From assembly GCA_009823395.1 (NCBI GenBank), contig CM020509.1, positions 4,663,501 to 4,727,500 on the forward strand: a DNA stretch of 64,000 nucleotides, read 5' to 3'. The DNA comes from Thamnaconus septentrionalis. Lineage: Eukaryota > Chordata > Actinopteri > Tetraodontiformes > Monacanthidae. Position 1 is the stretch's first letter. Each line of letters begins with the position of its first letter. The position numbers and the translations under genes were made by a program. The notes under the pieces are model-generated. The model had not been told where the DNA came from, searched no databases, and saw only the letters and a list, made by a program, of their open reading frames with translations. Below are positions 1 through 13,986 of the stretch, piece after piece.

Positions 1-572
1 CACTGCCCCACCACCCGCCCCCTCTCAACCACAGACGATACTGATTCTAGTCGTTCAATCACTGAGAATCAGTTGGGGACCATCTGCTGGGCTCAGCAGT
101 CTGGGCAGCTGCTGCGTCCAGAGCACCGCTGAGCTACATTTTGTTATTTGAATGTAGAACCAAGGCCAAAGTTTTCAGCTCAGAAAAAGGATGATTTATG
201 GGCTTCCTTTCAGAGGAGAAAAAAAAAAGATCTAGTTGGTTATTAGCTCTCTTACACAGCACTAAAAAAAACATGCATTTTGATTGTATGTATTTAATAC
301 AGGCAGATTTTATTTATTCTTTCAAATGTATATTAAGTGTCTTTAAATGTGTGCATTTTCAGTTTGGTTGTGCTCTATATCAACAATAATGAAATTCATA
401 TTATTCTGAAAACGCCACTTTGTGTTTGTGGAGGTGAAAACGCACACAGATGCCAGAGAGTATCTTATTTGTCGAGATGATGGATATAAACAGACAAATC
501 TATTGAAATGTTGAGATAAATCGGTCCAGGCAAGAAAATGCAACACCCACTTTTAAAGCTTTTCAAACGGTA

Positions 573-603
<31 letters not shown>

Positions 604-2190
604 AGTGCAGATTAAAACAAATTCTTGATAACAAATGTGACCTGAACTGCAAATCTTTTGTCTGCATGACAAGTGAAGACACTTCACGTATGATTACAAT
701 TTATGGCTGCATAATGAAATGGTTTTAGCTCTTCTTTCCTCCTCCCTATTTCTATTTCCTGCCGCCAAAAAAAAGCAAAAAACAACAACAAAAAAAAAAC
801 TGTCACAGCGGTGAACTGTCACAAGAGGATTGCCGCACCGTTTGATCTGCCTCGTGAGCAATGGGAATCTGTTAGAATGTGTCTGAGGAATTCAGGGATC
901 CGGAGGAATTGCGATGACCTCAGATTTTGGTCGACTCTCGTGTTCCGCAGCAACCGTAATAATAGTGCGAGCGAGCCACTCCGAATCCGCAGTGTTGACA
1001 TTCAAGACGAAACGTTTTTGGTCGTTGTGTAATTCATATGACCTCCTCTTTCCTTCCCGTTCACTGAGGGGACAGAGAGCGACTCTAGTCTGAAACCAAT
1101 AGCCTCTAATCAGCGAGGGCAATGCATCAAAAGTGAAAAGGAACAAATGAAACCTGGTGAACAGTCGGGAGGGAAGGACAGAAAGGAAGGGGAAAAGTCG
1201 CATTGGCTTTGAACCCTGACAGAAAAATCAATTAAAACAATCAGCAAGTTTGTCTGAAGTTTTAATGTGTGCTCATGTCACACAAGTCTGTGCAAGAGAA
1301 TTTTGTTGTATTTCATTTAGCCATCCAAATCTTTCAAATTTTGCAAACTGAATTTCCTAATAAATAAATAAATAGAGCAATCAGTTTATTAAGACAGAGA
1401 GCAATCAAATTTCCAGTACTGGTTAAGAATCAAGAGTCGGGAAGTCGGGAAGACATATATAAAGAAAAGCAATGACTGATCAAACACATCGCACACTTGC
1501 TCCTGCATAATGTCCTGCACGCGATTGATCACCGGCCAAATACAAAGCACATAATTGTGAAGGCCAGAAACGACTGGGATTCATTAATGCGATGTGTGGG
1601 GGGTTGGGGAGCGTCTGCAGGAAGACAAATGAATGAGCGAGAGCACGTCGTTTGGGACCGAGTGAAGTCTGAGTCTTTCAGCAGGGGATCTGGCTCGTCG
1701 CTGGGACACCTTGTTGGGAGTGCTCACTGCCGGGGGGACAAGCAGCAGGCCGAGTGATGACGGAGGAGCCCGTCTTTGATCGTATGAACGTTTGCTGCAA
1801 TTCCAAATGAACACAAAACCTCCGGACAATCTCTGAATCGTTGAGATTGGACAACATCGAAAACCAAAAAAAAAAAGAGGCCAGATCGGGGTTAGTGACC
1901 AAACTGCCAAGATTCCTTTGGCTGTTTTTGTGATCCAAAGAACAATAGCAATGTTTTTTTCTTCTTTTAATTCCACTGAGATTGGCCATTGTCTGGGAAT
2001 GATGCTGTTGGACAGCTTGCAGTGCAGCTGTATTAGGCAGACCTTTCTCTTGAAGACTGCGTGCGTGAATTCACATGTTTAGGTGATGTTTTCGATATCA
2101 TAGCAGCCTCAAAGGCCCATTTCAAACCAATTTACTGCACGTGACATTTTGCAGCCTGGCAAAAATCAGGCAAGGATCATCCGAAAAACT
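1..2190. other. Non-coding; no gene seen
   Basis: AT-rich sequence with a GT microsatellite and short frames only. A TATATAAAG near 1456 has no gene or promoter context to support it. Confidence 0.6.
573..600. repeat. (GT)n microsatellite
   Basis: About 14 GT units in AT-rich non-coding sequence. Confidence 0.95.
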
Positions 2191-2198
2191 CGACTCAT

Positions 2199-2290
2199 CT
2201 ACTTATTGCAGCTTCCTGCTAGAACTGATGGTTTGCTGGACGCTCAACACATTTGGAGGGGGCTCAGAGGGCGGAGTCCATACCAGGCTG
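2199..2290. repeat. Family A dispersed repeat, fragment
   Basis: GCAGCTTCCTGCTAGAACTG followed by a TTGCTGGAC box and CAGAGGGCGGAGTCCA matches the family A pattern best preserved at 22214-22385. Confidence 0.5.
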
Positions 2291-2890
2291 GGGATGCGGT
2301 CAATTACCCGGCAGTGCCATCAATGGGCCTATGATTTCGGGTGGCATGGGTTTCTAAATCAAGCAGCAAATTAAGATGCTTCTGTCTTGCAATCTGTCAC
2401 ATTTCTTCTCCTGTTTTCAGAATGGAACTGTGATTACACTGTAGCTTCCTGTCTGCAAACACACTCAACATTCAGACTTGCTAATCTATGCATTAAAAGG
2501 TCTTTAAAGTCAATTTTCACAATAAAACTAATCCCTAATTTCTTTTATTGGATACCAAAACTCATAGGGACTCAGTTTAACTCCTAATCTGCAGGCAACT
2601 GGGCCTGGCAACAAAAACAAATCACTATATGCGTCACTAAACGTGGAATAAATGTCTCGGAGGAAACATTTGCCCTCAGCGGCGTTGGATTGTTCGTGAT
2701 TCACCACCAATCCGACGGGACCAGCCACGTGTGGGTTGAGGTTAAATGGCCCTTCAGCCTGCGCCGTTTTAAAAATAAGAAGGGGGCGTGGAGGGAGGTT
2801 TAATGGCGCAGCCACAATAACAACAGTAACACTGTCACGGACACTCACATCTTTTATGGCGCTTGCCTCGGCCCCTGGAAGGATTGATGC

Positions 2891-2904
2891 GTCGCCATGG
2901 CAAC
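2891..2904. promoter_or_regulatory. RFX X-box palindrome
   Basis: GTCGCCATGGCAAC matches the RFX consensus GTNRCC-N2-RGYAAC at every fixed position and is close to a perfect palindrome. Sites of this kind are bound by RFX factors, often at ciliary genes. No gene start is visible beside it. Confidence 0.45.
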
Positions 2905-3399
2905 GTGGGCCCTTAAAAGTCTCACAGCAACTGGAGCCAGGCCCAGATTTATGTGTGTTTTCAGCTTGTTACAGCAGATTTATTCTCACAATAAAAAAGA
3001 ACAACAATCTGCAGAATGCATTAAGGGGAGTCTCGGGGTTAAAGGCAAGGCGGTGCCAGAAGCGCCTGAAAATAATGTTGATATGATAAAGTACAAACCG
3101 GGAGGGAAAAAGAAAAACAACAAAACTACAGAATGTCCCGTAAAGTTTCCCTGCTCGCAAAGACTGAAGGGAAGTTTTGTCCAAGTAAACGTTGGAAAGA
3201 TTTTCCAGTTCTTGTCAGTGAAATAGTTTTAGTTTTTCCTGAATGATTTAATGTCAGTAAATATTTTCCTTATTTCTTCTTTATTGGTGCGTTGACTCAG
3301 CACTTAGAGCAGTCATTCACCATGTTGTGTTTAACGCACAACTCAACTCCAGTACGCATTTTAAACTCCTAAGACTCTGATATCGCACCTTGTGATCTC

Positions 3400-3950
3400 A
3401 CTCAAGACCCGAGAATCCAAGCGGACGCCTCCGAGGAGTGGCTCCTGCTCAGAGGATGAAGTCATTAGCGCGGTGCGACGCTAAAGACGGATGACGCGGC
3501 GGAAAAAGTTGGTGACGGGCAGATGGAGAGGAGTCAGAGGGGGAGGGGAGGCCGGTCGGCGGTATTTTTCGAGCGGGACGTCTTCATTCCTCCCCGCAGA
3601 CATGAGTGATTCTCGTCCATTTGCCACGGTGGGGAGCTGCGTGACCCCAGCTGGGGCCCCGTCCAGCTGACTGGCCCTTCTCCACGAGAGAGCGAGCGAG
3701 CGGGCGCATCTCTTAAGCAGGCTTGACCGACCTCCAGTCACACACCACGCGGTCAAGCCCTGGCCAGGGGTATTTGAGATGTGACAGCATAATCAATTTC
3801 CGTGATTCATGACGGGCCTCCGAGAAGCGGAGCGCGTTGAGCGAGCGGGCAGCTGAAAGAGGAGCGCGGACGGGGAATGCTGACGACAGCGCTTGGCAGA
3901 TGTTTATAGCGGCGGAGGCTCGTCCTCCTGGCGGCGCTGCCCCCTACTTG
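3400..3950. other. CpG-rich non-coding stretch
   Basis: CG dinucleotides are frequent (for example GACGCGGCGG and GAGCGAGCGGGC), and a strong CTCF-like motif marks the right edge. No exon with a recognisable product was found. Confidence 0.45.
3936..3950 (-). promoter_or_regulatory. CTCF-like motif (14/15)
   Basis: The minus strand reads CAAGTAGGGGGCAGC, matching CCASYAGRKGGCRSY at 14 of 15 positions. This is the strongest CTCF-like site noticed in the window. It sits at the edge of a CpG-rich stretch (about 3410-3950). Confidence 0.45.
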
Positions 3951-4556
3951 CGAGGCCTTCCAGCGAGCTTCGGCGACCATGTGAGGTTATACTGATCCTG
4001 CAGGGAGAATCCTGCTTTTATTCCAGAGAGAAAAACGGAACCTCGGGTTCGGCCACAGTGCAGTGAAGAGTCCCGCCGGGGGCTAGAGTTGCGAGATGCA
4101 TGCAGGGTTACACAAGACATTTTGGGCCATCTTGTAGACGTCACCACGGTGATGATGACGGAGGTTCAGCTGACAGCGTCGAAACCACAGAGCCCTGGTC
4201 TTGATTTTCACAGAGGGGAAGGAATTCCATGTGATGTCAATTCGGCTGAGTTCTTTAGTAACCAGGCGCCAAAATGTGGCTAAACAACAGAGGGAAAGGG
4301 CTCTATACCCTGTGGCTCTGTGTATGTGGTGTCACATAAGGCTCAGAAGACTCAGGGGTCTAATTTGACCCAAAACAGGGAGATTAACACCATGTTTTTA
4401 GCCACAATATCCACTGAAGCCTCCAGGAGAGAAGCTGTGTGTTCGTGTTGGGTTGCACACAGTGGAGCTCAGGCTTGGGGTGAAAGACTTGAAGAATAAA
4501 AGCAAAATAAAAAATTACTCAATAAACTTGTAGTCAGTCACACTACTATTAAACTA

Positions 4557-4984
4557 TATATGTATAAATAGCTTGGTCTGTTCCTTTGAGACACAAAGGC
4601 ATTGAGTTATTGTTGAAAACAATGTGTAACAATGATGTGTAGGCACGGCTCTATTATTGATGATGAAAAAAATGTATTTTGTCGCCACTGCATGTATTTC
4701 GGGGTGTAAATTGACATTTATTGTCGCTGCCAGCAGAAGTGAGGGGTGTTTTATACTATTCTGATTGAATTTGCATGACTGTGGTTAGCGGTTCCCATTA
4801 TTCATGGTTTCCATTCCAAGAGGAAAACACCCAAAGTTACTATGAAGCCCAACAACTGAATAATACCACTTTTGTCACCGTTAAATTGGACACACTGTTA
4901 CACTACTTCAAACATTTCAAATATTGCATTATTATCGTAAATGTGTTTTTTTGTTTTTAAAATAACCTATATGTATAAATAGCT
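4557..4984. repeat. Pair of 17-bp direct repeats 411 bp apart
   Basis: TATATGTATAAATAGCT occurs at 4557-4573 and again at 4968-4984. The sequence between is AT-rich and non-coding. It could be the trace of a decayed element or a coincidence of AT-rich sequence. Confidence 0.35.
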
Positions 4985-7900
4985 AACTTGCACACTGCCA
5001 ACTTGCACTACATACTCATCATTCATGTTTCTCGCTCTCACTCTCTCTTTAGCAACAGTCTTTTACATTCAGTCAAAATTGAATGATGAAAGTTTATGTG
5101 AAGAAATTCATGGTAGAACACAAATGTCTTGATTCCGCTGCAAGACACGATATGCCTCTGACAGTCTGACAGTTGAGATGCTTCTGTCCAGCTGCTGTCA
5201 GATACTCTACGAAAAGCTGCAGGTCAACTGCCCCTGCCCCTTAGCCCAGCAGGCAAAAAAAGTAGCTCATCTCCATGACTGTAACATAAATCATTGTTTC
5301 AGGCATTCTATGTGAACGACTCTGTGGCACTTACAACAATCATGTAATCAATTAAATGAGGCTTTATTCCAGTTTTTATTCCAGGCATGGGGAACTCAAC
5401 GTCTAAGTAAAGGTTAAACCTTCCGTGATCCATGTTATCCTTGTAAAATCCTCCTTATTCTTTGTTTTTTTATGTTTTGGTTTTCTTTTTTGCATGGGGG
5501 AATGATCAGAACAACTGAGTTCCTTCCAGCGGTAATGCGGTCTGCAACAATCCTGATGCATCAATCCAATCTGTCAAGTCCGGTAAGAAGGAGAGTTTGT
5601 CACGACTGTCAACTGACCATCTGTTGCTTTTAGGCGTGACGGCATTACTTTGAATTCTTATCGTGTTTTAGCCAATTAAAGTTTTTTTTTCTTTTCTTTT
5701 CTGACTTGGCATTTGTTTCTTTTTATCCATCTTTTACAGTCGACGATAACTCTGCATTCTCCAGCGGAGCCTCTTTGAATGACGCCAGCAGCTGAGCGTC
5801 TCTGCAGATGTGCGATTTTTGTCCCTGTGGATAATGTCAGAGACTCATAAATGCCAACTTAAAACTCAGAAATTGAATCTATGGTCACTCCCTTTACATT
5901 CTCCGGGACTCATTCGGTGGTGGCGTTGCTCTCTTATCTGGTCTTGCCTGCTCTCAGAAATACATCAAAACTGCAGCTAAAACCTTGTTAACTGCCAAAA
6001 CAAAACAAAGGCTGTTAATTTTTCCGACCAAAACGGACGGTGACTCAAAACATCCTGCAGTGGGGCGATCCCAATGTTTCAAGATGACAACTCAATGATT
6101 TCTCCTTACCATTAATCACAATATCTATTATTGTCGTATGGTCTTTGGTCGCCTGCCAGCCTAAATGCGGACATCAAAAAGTAAAAACAAGGTCATAAAT
6201 AAGAGGCTGATTAGTTGGCTACACGTCGTGTTGAGCTCCCTTCCCGTTTGTTTATGCAGCTTTCAAGGTCATGGTCTCTGGCCCATTAGCAGGCCATAGC
6301 TGCATTGTGTGCTAAACATGGAACTGGATGATGGCTGCGTGTGTGTGAGTGAGTGAGTGGAAGGGTTGCAGCCCTTAGAGCTGATATGTCTGTCTCTGAG
6401 GGGCCAGCGGGAGATTGGCCTCTCTTGCCCAGACGGCCGCTGACCCCTATGGAGACAGCCGCGCTTCAAGTTGCTGCCGGGTCCCTTTGAAAACGCCTCG
6501 GCCCTGCTTGAGTGATTGGCCATATGGGCCGCCGTGCCATCCGGGAGACCCCCGCTGTGCCAGGCATGCTGCGGCAGGCACGAGTGGGAAGCAAGGCAGC
6601 GCATTCGCATTCCCGTTCAGGCAAAGGCAACCCATCCGGACTTCCGCCTACACGTCACACAACACAAGATCGCAAAGGATGCAAGCGTTGCCCCGGACAT
6701 TGTCGCACTTTTGTACTGTAAAAAAAAATACAAAATACAATTTGAATCAATTCCCGGCAGAACCACTCAGTTCTGACAGAAGGAAGGGGCAGAAGCTTCT
6801 TGGTGGCCAGCACATGGCACAGACAGCAATGATGCGACAGTTTGGTGAGTTTTATTTTCATGTAAACAATTGCTATGTGTGAAATAAATTCAGTCTATTT
6901 AAAAGCAAACAACAAAACAATACAAAAACTACTCAGTCTAGTAGTTTGTCAGGGCCAAATACAACTTCTTCTATCCCCCTTTATCTTGTGTTTTAAACTG
7001 AAACTGAAGTTGACACAGAAGTGAAAAGCAAACAGAGTACGGTCACGGTAGTTGAAGTTTATAGTCCGTTACGTTCACGCCTGCTATCAACGATGAAAAC
7101 ATGATAAGCTCACACAACACACAGCCAAACAGTAAACCGATTACCATCACACATGGAGAGAAGACATTTGCACGTCTGTGCAAAATCATTAACTTCCTTT
7201 TATACTCGCTGTCAACAGACGTGCACAGACATGTAAAAACTCAGCATCCTTATTATGACAAAACTTTCACGCAGCATCATTTTTACCCCCTCTAAGTTTG
7301 TCGGGATACTTTTATGGTAATAAACAGATTTTTTTACTTTTTTTTTTACTGTAAAGGCTAAGAGGCTAAATTTTTTTAAATTATTTTTTATTTTTTTTAT
7401 TTTAGCTGTCTCAACATTTTTGCCGGGTGAAGTGGTAAAAGGAAAACATCTGGCAGATGCGACCTCTTGGTTGGTGCAGCACAACCAGTGGACAACACAA
7501 CACATTCTCATTTCAGTTTTGTATTCCTGCAGAAAAGTGTGAGCTGATGCTGCTGCTTAAAAGGAGAAACAAAAAGTTCACCAGTGATATGAAGCACCTG
7601 TATGTTGCCGGCTGTTATTTCTTCAGTCTTGTCGTACCTCATCAGCATGCAAAGTCTCTTAATCGACTTCCTAAACATACTAATAATTCATCCTGACGAA
7701 TAACAAAATAACAGTGCAAGTACAAGTTTTCTGCTGATATCACAAGGGGTGAAGCAGAGTTTTCTTTCACATTTTTTCCTTTTTTGTTCAGCAAACTTCA
7801 AAACCCCACACCTGCAGTACATCAAGCTGCATATCTATACAAATTGAAGCATCATGACTAAGAAAACATAAAACTCCAGGAGGGCAAGAAAAGGGCCCAG

Positions 7901-8620
7901 ACTTATCGATAACAGCTGAGGAGTGAAATATGTTGAGCTCCCTTAAGTGGGCCTTGTTGTTGATTTATTTAGACCTGATAACAAGAGTCGTAAAGCCACT
8001 TTGAGGCGTCCAAGCTCACCACTCTGCTCCTTCACTGCCACCTTCTCTGCGCTGACAGACCTTTTAAAGAACTCACCGCTGTTGCTGCTGCTGCTTGCTG
8101 CTGCTGCTCGGGCAGCAGTGCAAACGTTTTGCAAGTCATAAATCACAGTGCCTGATATTCTCTCTTTGATTTCTTCTCCCCCCCCCTCCCTTTCCATTAT
8201 TTACATTACTTATTTGATTTTTTTTTTTTTTATTTGTCGTGGTGGAAAGCAACGAGGGCATTCGACTATGCAATAAAGGGAAAGAGGGACTAAGATGAAG
8301 AAAGAAAAAAGTAATTTACCATTTTGGGGTACAAATTTTCCTGCGCGGCTGTGCACTCAAAGCTGCGGCTACACACTTGTCTGAGTGAAAAGCCGGGGAA
8401 TCCCCTCGGCCTTGCTGTTTCCAGTCCATTTGATTTGTTTCACATGGCCTTGCTCCTTTTTTTATTCATTTACCAGGCCATCTGGTCTTAGCCTGAGTCA
8501 CTGCCGGGTCAAACAGTACTTTCACTTAACATCAACAGAAAGCTTTTTCCTCCCCCCTCTTCGCTTCACTTGAGGCATGCATACCTCTCAAAGAAAAAAA
8601 AAGAAAAAAAATCTAACGGC

Positions 8621-8664
8621 GTGATAACAGATATGCATAAGCTAATAATCCCATGTGTTATCAC
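8621..8664. promoter_or_regulatory. Inverted pair of GATA-type sites
   Basis: GTGATAACA at 8621-8629 and its exact reverse complement TGTTATCAC at 8656-8664 flank a 26-bp centre that contains TATGCATA and TAAT. Each arm carries a TGATAA GATA-type site. It could be a bound regulatory element or a stem-loop. No gene lies beside it. Confidence 0.3.
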
Positions 8665-11600
8665 ATCTCCAACTGGGTTAAGCCTTCTTTTCACTCTTTA
8701 CATGATAGAGGGTTATATGTTTTTTTTTTTGTTCCTTTTGTGAAGAAACGCAAGTCGTTAATCAAAACGTATGCTAGCAGGTGTACAAGACGGTGACTCA
8801 ACTTAAATCCCTTAAAATGAAGTTGAAACACTGAACTTCGTCCTTCATGATCTTGCACCTTCATCAGTACGCAGACGACTTATTTTACTCTGTGCTCCGC
8901 CTCTGATTTTAAGGCGGCTCTTGGCCTCTCTGCACAATTTTGACGCCGTTTCTGAGCAGGATTGCGTGCGTGTATAAGGGGAGTCAAGAGCAGGATCTCA
9001 CGCAGGAGCTGTTTGATCAGCCAGCTGCAGCCGTCGCGAAGGCAATAGCAACACAGAACACTTAACAGCAGTTAGACAAAGGCCCTAAATGAAGTCAAGG
9101 TGTCAAACAGGTGCCGGGAATGGAAGAAGGAGCAAGAGAGGGAGGGAGCAGCCCACTAAGAGAAGGGATGAGGAGGGGTTTCCTCCGGACAGACTTCGAC
9201 CCCGGGCTCGTTGCGAGGTGGACGTAAATTGTTGGTCGTTAAGAGTCTGGACACCTCTTGGCAACCAACTTCAAAAGAAAGCCCGAGGTTCCGCCTGTTA
9301 GCTCCAGATTTGGCGTGGCCGACGGGCGGCCCGCTTGCCTCCACATCTGGCTGGCAGCACCGTGGCTGAAATTGAGATTTTGCGCGTCCCAAAGGCTCTT
9401 GTGACATCTTTATGAACACCGTTGCCGTTAACCCCCGCGCAGCACTCACCTGCACCACAGTCTGCCGTCCTTACCCGTCCATCCGTCAGCGAGCCCCATG
9501 ACTCCCGCCATCCACGGCGCCTAATCAGAAACAGTCGGCGCATCTTCTGACTCAGGCACACTCTCTGCAGAGGGTGGCGCTAAGTAGAACCTGGCACCGC
9601 CGGCGCTGTATCCATTTTGCTGGAGTAGAACTGTAACCCACACACCTTGTCTACATTACCACAAAGGCAGCCTTTTATGTTGCCCGCGATCAATGAATCT
9701 AATTCACCTGCACCAATTTACAGCTTGGCCTGGAAGTGCACCTCCAGAGTCCACAGCCCCCCGTGAGGTCCTCTCCTCTTTTGGACAATGAAAGAAAGAT
9801 TTTTAAAAATGTACTTTTTTTTAGTTCACTTTTTTTCTCTGTTCTTTGTGAAGTGTCTGTCCAACACTCCCACCGCCACTGTCACCGTGTCAGTCGTGGC
9901 ATAGAAACGCTCCTTTCTGCAGGATCCCAACAGGTGCAGAGTGAAAGACCATGAGGGGGAATGTGTATAAATTACAAGGCAAAGCTCTGATGCCATGTTA
10001 ATCTGTCAGGGGCTTTGAAGGCCTGGGCAAGTGGATTCAACCTGGGGGGAAAAAAAATTTGAAAGCAAAAGCAATAACTCTGCAGCAGAGCCGAGACTTT
10101 CATCATAAAACCTTCCCATATCCATGAGCTCAGAGCTTCTCAAAACCTGTAGCTGAAGCTAAGTTTATAGCTTAAAGACTAATACCGATCGATAAATCTT
10201 CGTCCTGCTGGCCAACGATTTTTGAAGATTGTAAAGTGTGAGAGCAGAGACGCCGCATTTACGGTCTATGACAGTGGTGCAGCAACTGTGATTTTACTTT
10301 TTCACGACTCTAAAATCCAGACTTGACGTAGACAGTGATGATAAGGCTGCAGTTCACAAGCCGTTTAAATGCGACGTGGCCTTGCAATACTTTAAAAAGG
10401 CTTTGATCAAACAGCATAAAAGGGTGCAAGTCCAGTGTTGGGCAGATTTTCTACGAATCCCAACAAGGTGATCACGAGGGTTGATATCTCACTCCATTAA
10501 GGCGTACAATATAATTATTAGAATATAATTTTAAGAGTAGGAGTCGAGAGGATCCCAATACTTTGTTGCTTTGTTGGACCTTCCTTGTCTTGCTGCCCTC
10601 CTCAGGTTTAGATACTCACCTACATCTTGTACCAGCTGCTGGAGGCCGACGAGGGTTCCCAGTTCGGCAGAACTTTGCACCAGCATACATTTCCACTCCC
10701 TGCCCAGCTCCTCGCCTGCACCTCATTGGATCATCAGCCAATGTCTATATTTGCCTGTCCGCTCCATTGATCTCCACAGGATTCTTATGTTCGCCACTTG
10801 TGATGTATATTTGAATGCTCTGATCATATGCTATTACGTACATTCTGAAGCTTCTTTGTCTTTGATGAATCGTTCCTTTGTCCACATGGACTCACTTTCC
10901 CTCTTTATCCTCCAGAACTCACTCAGTTTGTGTCAAATGGAGGAAGAAAAATGGGTTTATGAAGACTTGTCTTGAAAGTTTTGTTCCTTTTTCCCCCAAA
11001 GTGGCTCAAGTGGATTAACCACATTTCTGTGTTAAGATTACACAAAAGGGGCACTTTGACAGCAGGTTGTTGGGACCTGTTGGTCCAAGTTCTTGAGGTT
11101 CAGACTCATATTTTCCTGCTGGTCTGGGTTGTACATGCTTTCAAAAACACTTGATTTCTAGTGGTCATTCTATCCACATGCCCACAGATGATTAGCTGAC
11201 GAAAGCTGCCAGTGCCCGCGGGGAAACTGCTCCTGCTGAAAGGGACTTTTATGACTTTCAGCGATACTGTCATTGGATGTAGATTGGTGTATTTTGGATA
11301 TGAAACCATCTTGGCCGACTTCCATCTTTGAGGTCCTCACAGCTGACACCCAGCTTGTGTGTGTGTGTGTGAGTGTGGTAGGACTGCCAAGGGGAGGCCA
11401 AGGGTGACGGACAGGTTCATTGTGCAGCTATGTGCACCAGGCCGTCAGCGTCCCTCCCGGCACCGTCTACGATGCTTGTCACACAGAGACAAAGGACGGT
11501 TCCCAGTAGTGAAACCGATGTGTGTGGGGTGTGTCGCCATTGCCAGAGGGCATCTGAGAGTAAAAAAACGCACAAACACAAAAACACATGGGTGACGATG

Positions 11601-11815
11601 ACTTGGCCAAGGCCGCGAAGCTGCGGAAGGTATTTACAAGTGCACATTTACAGAGGGTGAATATCACGTCAGAACATTTCCAACTTGAACTCACTCCACA
11701 TACGCTCAAGGTTCTGATCTTTTTCTTTTGTTTTTTTTTGATGCTGGACTCTGTTAGAGCAGAATCACCCTGATTAATTATCCCCACAAAAAACAAAACA
11801 AAAATAAACTGCATA

Positions 11816-11992
11816 GCTAGCCATCTGTTTACAGCCTACTGCTAAACCTGATGCTTAGTTGGACCTTCCTCATGTTTGGAAGGCGAGAAAAAGTTGATCG
11901 TCACCTCAGAGTTGAACCAACACCTAACTGAGAAGGTGATTACTATCCGTGGACGTGCATTAGTTTGTGACATCACAAAGGGCTAATATCCA
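11816..11992. repeat. Family A dispersed repeat copy
   Basis: CATCTGTTTACAGCCTACTG, TTGGACCTTCCTCATGTTTG, a GAGAAAAAGTTG segment and GTGACATCACAAAGGGCTAA occur in the family A order. It has no open frame of note and fits a short non-autonomous interspersed repeat. Confidence 0.65.
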
Positions 11993-13291
11993 AAACTGAA
12001 TATTTCAGTAGTGACGTGAAGCAAGGTAAAAGACAGGACGGACTTTCTCATTTCTAGGATTTGTGCCTTTTTAACAATAAATACAATAATATTAACTTAA
12101 GTGAATTTTGTTTATGGGACCTTTTTCAATAAACAAAAAGCAAAACAAACGGAACATTCAAACAACAAAAAGAGCAGTAAAGAAACAGTGACTAAAAGTA
12201 GCGTGAAAGCCTGGAGGACGGCGGTGGTAGGCATTTGTCTCGACTCTGACAGCAGAAATAAATCATTGCAATTATGGGCAAGCCCGTGTAACTGAGGACG
12301 GGTCACCCTTATCGTTCCCAAGTTCAAGGTGCTCCCTGCTCATCCGAGCCAAGCCCGGCCTTCCTGCCAGGAGTTCTAAGACCGTCAGGCGGGGTTCAAA
12401 ATCTGCTGTGGGCATGTGTGAAACACTTGGCGCAAAGTAATGGCTGCTTCTTTGCATCCCGTGCAACTGAGGCATTAGCTAGCGGCCGCAGGAATAGCAA
12501 CAATAAAAAAAATATATATATGGATGTGTGCCAGGGGGTTGTGGCTGCTGCCAGCATTGTTTGGTGAAATCTGAGCTCCAACATTTGGATTTCTTACCAT
12601 CCATATAATGTTGCACTTCACACCTCCCTTTTTGCCTGGCAAAGAATTCTGAAGGGCACGAGGCAAAGAGCTTTCGTGGAGGCAGCATTCGCATGTTGAT
12701 GCTCCTGTGTGTGCATTAAAAAACACCTGACAGACGACTTTAAGACAGCTGGGCCTTGGAGCCTCCGGGCGACGCACACTGAAGCCCAAACAGACGACAC
12801 TCTGATCTCAGCCACCTCTGGCCACTTCAGGAAACACCACTGACAAACAGGCACTCTTTAGCCTCTTTGTCTTTTCTTTCTTGGTCCCTCTTTCATCGCC
12901 GCCATCATACTATTTTGCTTTTATTCCCTTTTCTTTCTTTTTTTTTTTTACTCTTACTTTCCCTCCCCCATTGCTCCCGTTTTTTTTCTCCCCCTCCTCT
13001 CCTCTCATGGGTGCGAGTAGGGGAGCGCAGGACAGGGGGAAATTGGTGTAATGAATTTAGGGCGCTCATGCTTGCCGAGGCGAGCCTCCCTCGGCTGCTC
13101 GTGGCCATTAATCTTCCGCACTCTGTCAGAGCAAAATGTGCCCACAATAGGCATAGGGGGAGCTCAAATTGACTACCAATTACGCGCCTGTGAATAAAGG
13201 ATGTGGAGAGCAGAGGGAGGGCACAATATGGTTCAGCAGTAACGTTTATTTTAACCCTGCGAGCGGCGTAAGAGGCGCAAATGCCTGGAAA

Positions 13292-13294
13292 TGT

Positions 13295-13341
<47 letters not shown>

Positions 13342-13342
13342 G
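13292..13342. repeat. Compound (GT)n(GA)n microsatellite
   Basis: A GT run passes directly into a GA run with one GGG interruption. Confidence 0.95.
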
Positions 13343-13519
13343 AACTGCTGAAAGGTGAAGATTGTTGGCGAGATCCTGGTTTATCTGATGCTTCTCGCAG
13401 CCACGGGGTAAAACGAGCGGCAGTTTGATAAAACATGTTTGCCGTCAGTGGGAGACAGAGATTAACTTTAAAACAGAGTAAACAACGACTGAGATTCTTT
13501 ACAGATAGTCAACAGTGAA

Positions 13520-13547
13520 TGTGTGTGTGTGTGTGTGTGTGTGTGTG
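13520..13547. repeat. (GT)n microsatellite
   Basis: An uninterrupted GT run followed by a G-run. Confidence 0.95.
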
Positions 13548-13986
13548 CGGGGGGGCAAAACAAAAAAATAACATGTTGAACTGTGAACTATGTAGATTTA
13601 GAATAGACTTTGATGTATGTTGGAGTAACTTTACCGCCAAGCAAATAATGTAATAATAATCTACCAATCCGCAATTACATTTGACTATTTTTTTATCCAA
13701 CCATGCGCGCCTCCTCTAAATCTCTCAGTTTAGCTTATTTCCAAACTCCAAAACCTCTTAAATCATGTTTTAACATTATTCCTTACGCTCTTCTTCCTCG
13801 TTCACTCTCTCGATACTATACTGAGGTCTCGTAAAATGCAGAGTGAACTTTAAGAAAACTTTTGAGAGCTTGTTTTAAATTAAATGGGAGTGTCGTGTTT
13901 CTGTTTAGTGCCAATAAATGAGACTACAAAAGGGTGAGTTACATTCTGAAAGACTATAAGATCAATATCTACAGGAGCCTATTATT

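Larger units (their letters stand above)
3951..11815. other. Non-coding; mostly plain sequence
   Basis: Apart from the 17-bp direct repeats and the inverted GATA pair, I saw only homopolymer runs and short frames. Moderately GC-rich sequence at 9170-9620 has no recognisable exon. Confidence 0.55.
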
